Below, one piece after another: positions 1 through 7,358 of a stretch of 64,000 nucleotides of DNA. Under the pieces are notes generated by a model. The model did no database searches, was not told where the DNA came from, and saw only the letters and a list, made by a program, of their open reading frames with translations. A program made the translations under genes and the position numbers. Each line of letters opens with the position of its first letter. The stretch's first letter is position 1. Origin of the DNA: Halobellus captivus (GTDB lineage Archaea; Halobacteriota; Halobacteria; Halobacteriales; Haloferacaceae); contig NZ_VJXQ01000004.1 of NCBI RefSeq assembly GCF_007655485.1, positions 43,182 to 107,181 of the forward strand, given 5' to 3'.

Positions 1-100
1 CGGCACCGACGCCACTTACCAGTAGGTTGTGCGTGCCGTCGATTTGTGCCTCGAACAACTCCGCTACCCGGGCTTGATTGTCTGTAACAATATCGTTCAC
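1..100 (-). CDS. 5' end of an unidentified gene, cut by the window edge
   Basis: An open frame of about 33 codons starts at a GTG (98-100) on the minus strand and runs off the left edge without a stop. It begins M-N-D-I-V-T-D-N and is mildly acidic, as haloarchaeal coding sequence usually is. It would be divergent from the ATP-grasp gene that starts at 157. The piece is too short to assign a family, and it may not be coding at all. Confidence 0.35.
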   Translation of the reverse strand, partial: MNDIVTDNQARVAELFEAQIDGTHNLLVSGVGA

Positions 101-156
101 CGGATAGAATCGAACTATGCACTCGAACAGCGGCAGTCTCACCTGTAGGGGAACCG

Positions 157-1491
157 ATGGATGACGACCCCGTTCGGGTGGGTGTCCTGAGTCTTCACAA
201 CAGCAAGGAGACGAAGGCCATACTGAACGCCATCGAAGCACTCGGACACGAAACGGAGTGGATCCGAGCGGAGAACACGGTCGTTCGCTTCGGCGACGGC
301 GACGCCAGATTCAGTCCGGACGTCGACGTCATCGTCAACCGACTCCTCCTCTCGAACACGGAGCAACCGGCCGAGGAGCTGGGACTGGCGTACACGCTGT
401 CTGGTATTCGACCGATGCTAAACACCCCGGACGCGACGGCGCGAGCCGCGCACAAGACGGCCGCGGCAGTGGCCTTGGTCAACGAGGGCATCCCCGTCCC
501 GAAGACGGCGTTGGCGCTTTCCAGCCCCCAGCTCAACCGACTCCGAGAGGTGTTCGGCGAGGAAGCCGTCTACAAGACCGCGATCGGAACGCACGGCGGC
601 GGGGTCTGGAAGGTCCATATGAGTGACCCGCTCACCGCCAACGTCGGCAAACGACGGGCGTTCCTTCAGGAGCTCATCGGCCACGAGCGCGACACCCCCC
701 GTGACCTTCGGGTGTACGTGGTCGGCGAGGAGGTGATCGGGGCGATGTACCGCTACGCGGCGGCGAGCGACTGGCGGACGAACGTCGCCCGCGGCGGTCG
801 CGTCGAGGACGCGAGCGAGTCGGCCCCGGTCGAGGTTCTCGATATCGCGCGGCAGGCCACAACGGCGCTCGGCCTCGACTACGCGGGCGTCGATATGATC
901 GGCGATGGCGACGCGTGGTACGTGTTGGAGGTCAATCCGACGGCCGGGTTCAAGGGGTTCTACGAGGCTACCGGGCACAGTCCAGGCCCACACATCGCCA
1001 AGCAGGCGATCGAGTTCGCGGGCGGGTCCGTGGACGATGACCGCGTCGAACAACTCGCCTCGACGCTCGACGACTCCGTCCCCACCTGCAGACCGGTGAC
1101 GGACTCGTTTTCGTCGGATGACGTGATGACCATCGGCTTCACAGAACGCGTCGTCGTCAGCGGAAGCAGCGGGACGGAGACCGTTATCGCGAAGTCGGAC
1201 ACCGGAGCCGCCAGCACGAGTATCGATCTCCGCCTCGCGGCCGCCATCGGTGCGGGACCCATTCACACGACCTCCCGCGTGCGTTCGGGGAGCTCCAAAC
1301 AGTCCAAGACGCGCCCTGTCGTCGATCTCGTGATCGGCATCGGCGGCGATCAGTACACCGTCGCGGCGAATGTCGAGGACCGCAAACATATGTCACACCC
1401 GCTGCTTCTGGGACGGGACGTTCTGAAACACTACCGACTCGAAGTCGGACGCCGAGTCGAAGATCACGCCGAGGTCGCGGGGGAGGAATGA
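157..1491 (+). CDS. RimK-like ATP-grasp protein fused to an aspartyl-protease-like domain
   Basis: The protein has 444 residues in two parts. Residues about 1-300 are a RimK/LysX-type ATP-grasp ligase: a Rossmann-like pre-domain, a lysine-glycine-rich nucleotide loop (YKTAIGTHGGG) and the metal-binding EVNPT motif near residue 270. Enzymes of this fold join an amino acid, often glutamate, to a carboxyl group using ATP. Residues about 330-435 match the RimK-associated retropepsin-like domain (PF05618 type), with a D-T-G-A active-site-like motif at Asp348 and a LLGRDVL segment near the end. The ATG at 157 follows a purine-rich AGGGGAA stretch that could act as a ribosome binding site. The ligase substrate and any proteolytic activity cannot be read from the sequence. 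Confidence 0.85.
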   Translation: MDDDPVRVGVLSLHNSKETKAILNAIEALGHETEWIRAENTVVRFGDGDARFSPDVDVIVNRLLLSNTEQPAEELGLAYTLSGIRPMLNTPDATARAAHKTAAAVALVNEGIPVPKTALALSSPQLNRLREVFGEEAVYKTAIGTHGGGVWKVHMSDPLTANVGKRRAFLQELIGHERDTPRDLRVYVVGEEVIGAMYRYAAASDWRTNVARGGRVEDASESAPVEVLDIARQATTALGLDYAGVDMIGDGDAWYVLEVNPTAGFKGFYEATGHSPGPHIAKQAIEFAGGSVDDDRVEQLASTLDDSVPTCRPVTDSFSSDDVMTIGFTERVVVSGSSGTETVIAKSDTGAASTSIDLRLAAAIGAGPIHTTSRVRSGSSKQSKTRPVVDLVIGIGGDQYTVAANVEDRKHMSHPLLLGRDVLKHYRLEVGRRVEDHAEVAGEE

Positions 1492-1647
1492 GGGCGAGAC
1501 TGCGGTCTTGGCTCGTTGTTCACGGCAGTCGGTCCGATCGCAGTCGCAATTCGAGTCCGTCCGCACTCGCGTCGCTGTCCTCTCTGGTCGCGAAAAAGAA
1601 ATCGAATGCCGTCTGTCGCGGATCTCCGAGTTGGTTCGACGACTTCC

Positions 1648-3024
1648 TCAGTCGTTCTGCTGCGCTTCCCGCTTCGCGCCGAGCTTCGCCTGCTCGCGAG
1701 CGCTCGGGTTGACAGACTCTTTGAACGGCACTTCCGCGACGGTGGCGAACACCGGCTCGCCGTCCTCCTCTGCGTACTCGTCGGGGAGATGCACCTGGAA
1801 CTCCAGATCCAGGTCGTTCTCGTAGATCTCGTCGTCGAGGGTGGCCTGTGCGGCGTCTTCGAGTTTGTCGGCGGGGACGAACCCGAGCCCGATGTTGGTC
1901 TCTAGGTCGGGGTTCCACCACGGCGACGTCATGTAGCCGCATTCCTCGCCCGTCTCCGGATCAGAGATGAGCCAGAAGTCGGACGCGTAGTCGCGGATCG
2001 GTTCTCCGGCCATCTTGAGCCCGACCAGCTTGAGGTTGAACGGGTACTCGCCGCTCTCGATGAGTTCCTTCTGCCGTTCGAGTTCCTCTTTCCCGATGTA
2101 GTCGCCCTCCTTATCGTCCGGCACCTGATACCCGAGGTTGACCTGGAACGGGGAGGTCTCGTGGTCCATATCCTGCCCCCACGAGAGGATTCCCGCGGCG
2201 ATGCGGCGGTGGTGACCGGGCGCGATCTGCCGTCCGCCGTGGTCCTTGACCGTGTCGAGCACCGGATCCCACACCCGCTCGGCGTTCTCCATCGCGTCGC
2301 GGACGTAGATCTCGAAGCCCTTCTCGCCGGAGAAGCCGGTCTGGCTCACGAGCACCGAAGCACCGTTGATCTCGGCTTCCATCAGCCCGTAGTAGGGGAT
2401 ATCTGAGACTCCCTCGCCGACGACTTCCCGCATCACGTCTTCGGAGCGCGGCCCCTGGATCTGCATCGGTGCGACATCGATCTCGTCGACCTCGACGTCG
2501 AAGTCCATCCCGACGTTGACGCCCTGAAGCCACTGCATCAACGTCGAGTCCGAGATCGAGAACCAGAATTCGTCCTCGGCGACGCGCAGGAGGATCGGGT
2601 CGTTGAGGATGCCGCCGTTCTCGTTGCAGAGGATGACGTACTTGCCCTCCATCGGCTCGATTCCCGTTGCGTCTCGCGTGATGACGTAGTCCGTGAGCGC
2701 CTCCGCGTCGGGGCCCTTCACGCGGATCTGGCGCTCGACGGCGACGTCCCACAGGGTGACCGTGTTCGTCAGCGCCTCGTACTCTGCCATCGCACCGCCG
2801 TCTTCCGGTTTGACGAGGCCGCGCGGGTGATAGATTCGATTGTACACCGTACATCGCCAGGCACCCTCTTCGTTGAACGACTTATCGAAGAAGGGGGACT
2901 TTCGAACGCGGGTCGACACCAGCATCTGAATCCCGGGATCTCCGGTCTGCCGGAGGTTCCGCGGGAGGGTTCTGTCGGATTGGTCGATACTCGGGTGGTT
3001 CGGATGATCGTAGTCCCCTGACAT
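1648..3024 (-). CDS. Aminomethyltransferase-fold (GcvT/DmdA-like) demethylase
   Basis: This is a 458-residue protein of the GcvT family, folate-dependent enzymes that take a methyl or aminomethyl group from a small substrate. The segment L-W-D-V-A-V-E-R-Q near residue 95 and N-E-N-G-G-I-L-N-D-P resemble dimethylsulfoniopropionate demethylase (DmdA) more than glycine-cleavage T protein, as I remember those families. It is longer than bacterial DmdA (about 370 residues) because of an extended acidic C-terminal region. The frame stays open upstream, but the ATG at 3024 is preferred because an archaeal TATA-like element lies about 30 nt before it. No glycine-cleavage partners are adjacent. The methyl donor is unknown; DMSP, sarcosine or dimethylglycine are all possible. 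Confidence 0.8.
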   Translation of the reverse strand: MSGDYDHPNHPSIDQSDRTLPRNLRQTGDPGIQMLVSTRVRKSPFFDKSFNEEGAWRCTVYNRIYHPRGLVKPEDGGAMAEYEALTNTVTLWDVAVERQIRVKGPDAEALTDYVITRDATGIEPMEGKYVILCNENGGILNDPILLRVAEDEFWFSISDSTLMQWLQGVNVGMDFDVEVDEIDVAPMQIQGPRSEDVMREVVGEGVSDIPYYGLMEAEINGASVLVSQTGFSGEKGFEIYVRDAMENAERVWDPVLDTVKDHGGRQIAPGHHRRIAAGILSWGQDMDHETSPFQVNLGYQVPDDKEGDYIGKEELERQKELIESGEYPFNLKLVGLKMAGEPIRDYASDFWLISDPETGEECGYMTSPWWNPDLETNIGLGFVPADKLEDAAQATLDDEIYENDLDLEFQVHLPDEYAEEDGEPVFATVAEVPFKESVNPSAREQAKLGAKREAQQND

Positions 3025-3047
3025 CCTCTGTAACAAGATAGCACACA

Positions 3048-3058
3048 TCAATAAAATG
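3048..3058 (-). promoter_or_regulatory. TATA-like promoter element of the GcvT/DmdA-like gene
   Basis: Read on the minus strand, CATTTTATTGA is centred about 30 nt upstream of the ATG at 3024. That is the usual distance for a leaderless or very short-leader haloarchaeal transcript. It supports the 3024 start over the longer frame. Confidence 0.5.
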
Positions 3059-3388
3059 GCACCCTGATAGTACCGCACTTTTATTCCGGATGTCGAACTT
3101 TCCTGATGGTCGCGGGGAATGAACGTACCCGCTGCACGCGCCGCTCAAGTCGCTCGGAGAGGTGGGGACGTCACGTCCTTTTGGCAATCAACACGTCCAA
3201 TTCGGGCACGACTGGCGACGATACAACCCCGATTTTCGAAATTCTCCGCCGACGAAACGTATATGTAGCAACGATCGAAGCTATCTGGTACGTATCCACG
3301 TGTCGTCCTGTCACTGTTCGCACCGTTATCCTGAGGCCCTTCGAGCGGTGTCCTCCGCTCTCGCGGCGCCGCCTACCGTATCGCCGCT
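3059..3388. other. Intergenic region between two divergent genes
   Basis: About 330 bases separate the demethylase promoter from the histidine kinase start. Short frames cross the region on both strands, but none has a recognisable protein pattern. The stretch must hold the kinase promoter, for which I see no clear TATA box. Confidence 0.5.
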
Positions 3389-5059
3389 ATGACGCTGGTC
3401 CAGTCGTCTCCGGCGGTCCTCCTGTTGTTTCTCGCGGCCACGACCTCGCTCGTGTGTGGTCTCTACGGGATCAAAAAACTCGACCGGGGGTCGCGTGATC
3501 CCTACGTTTGGTCCTTTATTCTGCTCTGTTTTGCCGCCAGCGTTTGGGCCGCCGTCTACGCCGTTCAGCTCTCGGTCTCGACGCTCGGCGCGAAGCTGCT
3601 CGCGTATAAGCTGCTACACGTCGGCGGGGTCGCGGTTCCGCCCGCCTGGTTCGTCTTCGCGCTCTCGTACTCCGGACGCTCTTCGTGGTTGACGCCGCCG
3701 ACGATCGCCGGAATCGTTGCCATCCCGGTCGTGACGCTCGCGGCGCTGCCGTCGAACCCCCACTCGCTCGTCATCGCGTCGATCGCCCTCGAATCATCGG
3801 GTGGCGTTCCGACGCTCGTTACCGGTGAGGGTCCCCTGTATCTGCTCCACCTCGCGTACTCCTACGTGATTATCTGCGCCGGAGTGGGGGTGATCGGCTA
3901 CACCGCGCTCCGCTCTCCCATCTGGGTTCGTCGCCAATCGGTTCTCCTCGTGACGGGCGCGCTCGTCCCCCTCGCACTCAACGTGGCGAACGTCTTCGAG
4001 ATACCACCGCTCGGGACGCTCGGAATCAATCTGACGCCGGTGTCGCTGTCGGTCTCGACGGTCCTCTTCGGGGTCGCTATCTTCCAGTACGGTGCGTTGG
4101 ATCTGACCCCCGTTGCGTGGAACACGGTATTGGCACAAATGGACGAGGGCGTCGTCGTGATCGACGAGCGCGAACGAATCGTGGAACTCAATCGCGCCGC
4201 GGGGTCGCTTCTCGGGATTCCGGACCGCGCGTTGGGCCGCCCGATCGCTTCGGTGCTCCCGCAGTACGATCGGCTGCAGCGCACGTCCGATCCGGTCACG
4301 GTCGATCGCGACGGCTCCGGTGAGCAGATAATCCAGTTGTCGCGCTCCCGATTGGCGGGCCACGGGGCGATGCACGGCTGGGTGCTTATTCTGCAGGACG
4401 TGACGGTTCCGGAGCGACAGCGACGCGAGTTAGCGGAGCAGAACGAACGGTTGGACGCGTTCGCACGCGTCGTCTCTCACGACCTGCGCAACCCGCTCGC
4501 CGTCGCCTCGGGATGGCTCGAAATCGCCCGCGAGGAACACGACTCAACGGAGCTGCGGAAGGTAGCGCAGGCGCAAGAGCGGATCCAGACGCTGATCGAA
4601 GAGCTTCTCATCCTGGCGCGACAGCGAGAACCCCTCGGCGAGGACGACACCGCGACTGTCGCTCTCGGTAGCGTCGCGCGGGCGGCGTGGGAGAACGTTG
4701 AAACGGCTGAGGCGCGGCTCTCCGTCGAGGTCGAGGTCGACGTCCTCGCGGACCCCTCTCGGCTGACACAGCTGTTCGAGAACGTTTTCAGGAACGCGAT
4801 CGACCACGGCGGTCCCGACGTCAGCATAACGGTCGGGGCGCTCGATTCGGGGTTCTACGTCGGAGACGACGGCCCGGGGATCCCGCCCGAGGATCTCGAC
4901 CGCGTGCTCGATTCGGGATTCACCACTCGGGACGGCGGGACCGGCTTCGGACTCGCAATCGTCTCGACCATCGCCGAGGCGCACAAGTGGGACGTTTGCG
5001 CGACTAACGGAACGTCCGGGGGTGCACGAATAGAAATTCGCGGTGTTGAGGTTCTATAA
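3389..5059 (+). CDS. Sensor histidine kinase with N-terminal 7TM domain and PAS domain
   Basis: The protein has 556 residues. Residues about 1-230 hold seven hydrophobic segments of the HisKA_7TM type. A PAS-like sensor domain follows (about 245-345, starting M-D-E-G-V-V-V-I-D). The dimerisation/phosphoacceptor helix carries the H-box S-H-D-L-R-N-P with His364. The ATP-binding domain (about 440-555) has an N-box (NVFRNAIDHG), a G1 box (DDGPGIP) and a G2 box (GTGFGLAIV). It should autophosphorylate on His364 in response to a membrane or cytoplasmic signal. No receiver-domain partner is adjacent, which is common for haloarchaeal orphan kinases. The ATG at 3389 begins right at the first membrane segment. 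Confidence 0.92.
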   Translation: MTLVQSSPAVLLLFLAATTSLVCGLYGIKKLDRGSRDPYVWSFILLCFAASVWAAVYAVQLSVSTLGAKLLAYKLLHVGGVAVPPAWFVFALSYSGRSSWLTPPTIAGIVAIPVVTLAALPSNPHSLVIASIALESSGGVPTLVTGEGPLYLLHLAYSYVIICAGVGVIGYTALRSPIWVRRQSVLLVTGALVPLALNVANVFEIPPLGTLGINLTPVSLSVSTVLFGVAIFQYGALDLTPVAWNTVLAQMDEGVVVIDERERIVELNRAAGSLLGIPDRALGRPIASVLPQYDRLQRTSDPVTVDRDGSGEQIIQLSRSRLAGHGAMHGWVLILQDVTVPERQRRELAEQNERLDAFARVVSHDLRNPLAVASGWLEIAREEHDSTELRKVAQAQERIQTLIEELLILARQREPLGEDDTATVALGSVARAAWENVETAEARLSVEVEVDVLADPSRLTQLFENVFRNAIDHGGPDVSITVGALDSGFYVGDDGPGIPPEDLDRVLDSGFTTRDGGTGFGLAIVSTIAEAHKWDVCATNGTSGGARIEIRGVEVL

Positions 5060-5125
5060 TAATCGTATATTGCCGATACGGTTACGACTCGTATCCCTTA
5101 TCTTCCCGCATCACAAAACGATGCT

Positions 5126-5383
5126 ATGACTCCCTATCGATCGAAGCCGGGCCCGGATGCCGCGCGGGCGTTCCGTCTCGGCATCGTCGCGGGCGGGCTC
5201 GTCGGCCTGGCGGTCGCGGCGCTGCTGTACTGGTTTGGCACGATGACACTCTTCGCGTTCGGATACGTGTTCGTACTGCTGTTCCCGGTCTACCTCGTTC
5301 TCGTCGCGATCGGACTCAGCGTGTGGTTGGGCTACGATCAAGACGTCACGTCTCTCCGTCCCGTCTATCGGACAGAACGGTAA
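5126..5383 (+). CDS. Small two-TM membrane protein
   Basis: This is an 85-residue protein with two predicted membrane helices (about 18-38 and 44-68), a short charged N-terminus and a soluble C-terminal tail. It lies 66 nt after the histidine kinase on the same strand and could share its transcript. I do not recognise the family. The codon pattern is typical of the window and the ATG at 5126 is the first in frame. Confidence 0.65.
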   Translation: MTPYRSKPGPDAARAFRLGIVAGGLVGLAVAALLYWFGTMTLFAFGYVFVLLFPVYLVLVAIGLSVWLGYDQDVTSLRPVYRTER

Positions 5384-5404
5384 CTGACGCCGTCCGACCT
5401 GATC

Positions 5405-5560
5405 GGCGGTCACCTCCCTTTCGACGCTCGTTCTCACGTCTCTGCCCGCTCCTTTCCGCCCTTCTCTCTCCTCGCACCTCCCTGCTCTTCTCTCTCCTCG
5501 CACCCCCTCTTCTTTCATCCTTGCACCCCATCTTCTCTCATCTGACCCCTCTCACTGATT
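5405..5560 (+). repeat. Polypyrimidine tract with a 26-bp direct repeat
   Basis: About 150 bases are almost entirely C and T on the plus strand. An 18-bp block (CTTCTCTCTCCTCGCACC) occurs at 5461-5478 and again at 5487-5504, and weaker copies follow. The tract fills the gap between the small membrane protein and the MOSC gene. Such a strand asymmetry could form a triplex or act as a pyrimidine-rich archaeal terminator. No protein is encoded in it. Confidence 0.75.
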
Positions 5561-5576
5561 CTCGAACGTCACTGTA

Positions 5577-6377
5577 ATGTCCCTGCCCGACGATTCACGA
5601 GCAATGGCGCAACTCGAACGTATCCGGGTGTACCCTGTGAAGGGATTCGACGGCGTCGAGGTCGACGCGGCCGACGTTCTCGACGGCGGAACGCTCGCGG
5701 GCGACCGTGAGTTCGCCTTCTTCGAGGCCGACGGAACGGTGCTCAACGGCAAACGCTCGGCCCTCGTCCACGAACTCGCGACCGATATGGATGCTGATTC
5801 GGGTGCGTTCGTCGTCGAAACGCCGACGGGCGAGACCGAACGGTTCGACCTTTCGAGCGAGCGCCAGCGGGCCGAGGCGTGGTTCGGCGACTACTTCGAC
5901 GCCGATCTCACGCTCCGACGCGACGTCGACCTCGGATACGTCGACCGCCGCGAGATGGGTCCGTCGGTCGTGAGCGAGCGAACGCTCGAGGCGATCGAGA
6001 CGTGGTTTGACGAACTGACTGTCGACGGGGTGCGCCGCCGACTCCGGGCCAACGTCGAAGTATCCGGCGTTCCGGCGTTCTGGGAGGATCGATTCGTCGG
6101 TGACGACGCCCCCGCTTTCGCTGTCGGCGACGTCAGGTTCGAGGGCGTCACGTCCTGCGGTCGATGCGTCGTCCCCGGCCGCGATCCCGACACCGGAGCG
6201 GTCACGCCCGACTTCAGAGCCACGTTCGTCGAAAAGCGCCGCGAGACGTTCCCCGAATGGGCCGACGAGGACGCGTTCCAGCACTTCTTCACCGCGATGC
6301 TCATCGCGTCCGTCCCCGAATCCGATGGGGGGCGTCGCCTCCGCGTGGGCGACCCGGTCGCCGTCATCGAGGACTGA
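5577..6377 (+). CDS. MOSC-domain protein (mARC/YcbX-like molybdenum cofactor protein)
   Basis: This 266-residue protein has an N-terminal MOSC beta-barrel (R-I-R-V-Y-P-V-K-G near the start) and a C-terminal MOSC domain. The MOSC domain contains S-C-G-R-C-V-V-P-G-R-D-P, with the conserved cysteine expected to bind molybdenum cofactor in mARC and YcbX proteins. Such enzymes reduce N-hydroxylated compounds. The C-terminal ferredoxin domain found in YcbX is absent, so the electron donor must be a separate protein. An ATG at 5604, directly before the conserved barrel, is an alternative start. The gene stands alone, behind the polypyrimidine tract. Confidence 0.85.
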   Translation: MSLPDDSRAMAQLERIRVYPVKGFDGVEVDAADVLDGGTLAGDREFAFFEADGTVLNGKRSALVHELATDMDADSGAFVVETPTGETERFDLSSERQRAEAWFGDYFDADLTLRRDVDLGYVDRREMGPSVVSERTLEAIETWFDELTVDGVRRRLRANVEVSGVPAFWEDRFVGDDAPAFAVGDVRFEGVTSCGRCVVPGRDPDTGAVTPDFRATFVEKRRETFPEWADEDAFQHFFTAMLIASVPESDGGRRLRVGDPVAVIED

Positions 6378-6475
6378 TACTGTCGATATCGGTCTATAAC
6401 GAATTTCGTCACTTCGAGGCGACGAATAGTTCGAACCGGGTGTTCAACAGTATGCGACGCGGAGCCCGTCGACCC

Positions 6476-7126
6476 TCACTCGCGCTCGGCGATGGTGGCC
6501 GCGATCAGGTTCCGCATCCCGCGTCGGAGTCGGCCGCTCATCGCCGTCGAGGAGAGCCCCATATCGTCGGCGACTTCGCTCAGCGAGATATCTCGCGGTT
6601 CGTTGAAATATCCCTTCGAGAAGGCGAGCTGTAGCGCGTCCAGTTGCTCGTCGGTGAGGCCGTAGGAGGACTCGCCGCCCGCGTCGTCGTTGCTGTATAT
6701 CTCGATGATATCCAGCGCGATGTCGTTTTCTCTCGCGTACTCCCAGATGGCGTTGAGCGCGCCTCGATCGGGTAACAACAGGTGAACGAGCCAGCCCCCG
6801 TCCTTCGTCTCCGTGTGAACGAGGAAGCCGTTCTCCCGGGTGACCACGCTACTGATGAGCTTGGTCTGTGGCGTGTGTTCGATGTAGTAGATCGCGGTGT
6901 CTCCGGTGCGATCGATCAACTCGAACTGCTCGACGGTGACGTCGGCTTCGAGCATCGATTCGAGTTCCTCGTGATCGTCGTACTCGATCAAGAACGGGAA
7001 GTACGTCGACCCCGGGTCTGTCGTTCCCTGCGTGATCACTCGGATGTTGACGCCGTCGAGATGCTGCAGCGTCGGCACGAGCGCGAGGTGTTCGTGTTCG
7101 ATGTGTACCTTTGCTGTGATCGACAT
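6476..7126 (-). CDS. Bat-type helix-turn-helix transcription regulator
   Basis: This 216-residue protein is of the bacterio-opsin-activator family. Residues about 1-145 form the beta-rich sensor region found in such regulators. Residues about 155-210 are the HTH_10 DNA-binding domain, starting G-L-T-D-E-Q-L-D-A-L and containing the typical I-S-L-S-E-V-A-D-D-M-G-L-S helix. These haloarchaeal regulators respond to redox, light or metabolite signals. It lies downstream of the TRAP operon on the same strand with a gap of about 230 bp, so it could control that operon, but nothing here proves it. Confidence 0.85.
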   Translation of the reverse strand: MSITAKVHIEHEHLALVPTLQHLDGVNIRVITQGTTDPGSTYFPFLIEYDDHEELESMLEADVTVEQFELIDRTGDTAIYYIEHTPQTKLISSVVTRENGFLVHTETKDGGWLVHLLLPDRGALNAIWEYARENDIALDIIEIYSNDDAGGESSYGLTDEQLDALQLAFSKGYFNEPRDISLSEVADDMGLSSTAMSGRLRRGMRNLIAATIAERE

Positions 7127-7358
7127 TGTTGAGTGGTCTCCGTTCGCCGCTGCCCCGAATTCCGTCTCCCGTCTCCGTAGCTCCCCCAGCGCCGACCGTT
7201 ACAGCCTGATTTTCAGGAGACTAATAGTGTCTGTCGGTTCCGGCTAATCGGAACCCCTCGGACAGCGAACGGAACTGTGGGGCCTTCGATCCCGGATTTC
7301 GGGCCGGAATGCTCTCCTCAACGCTGAGAAACAAGCATCCAGGCCGGGGCGCCGTGCG

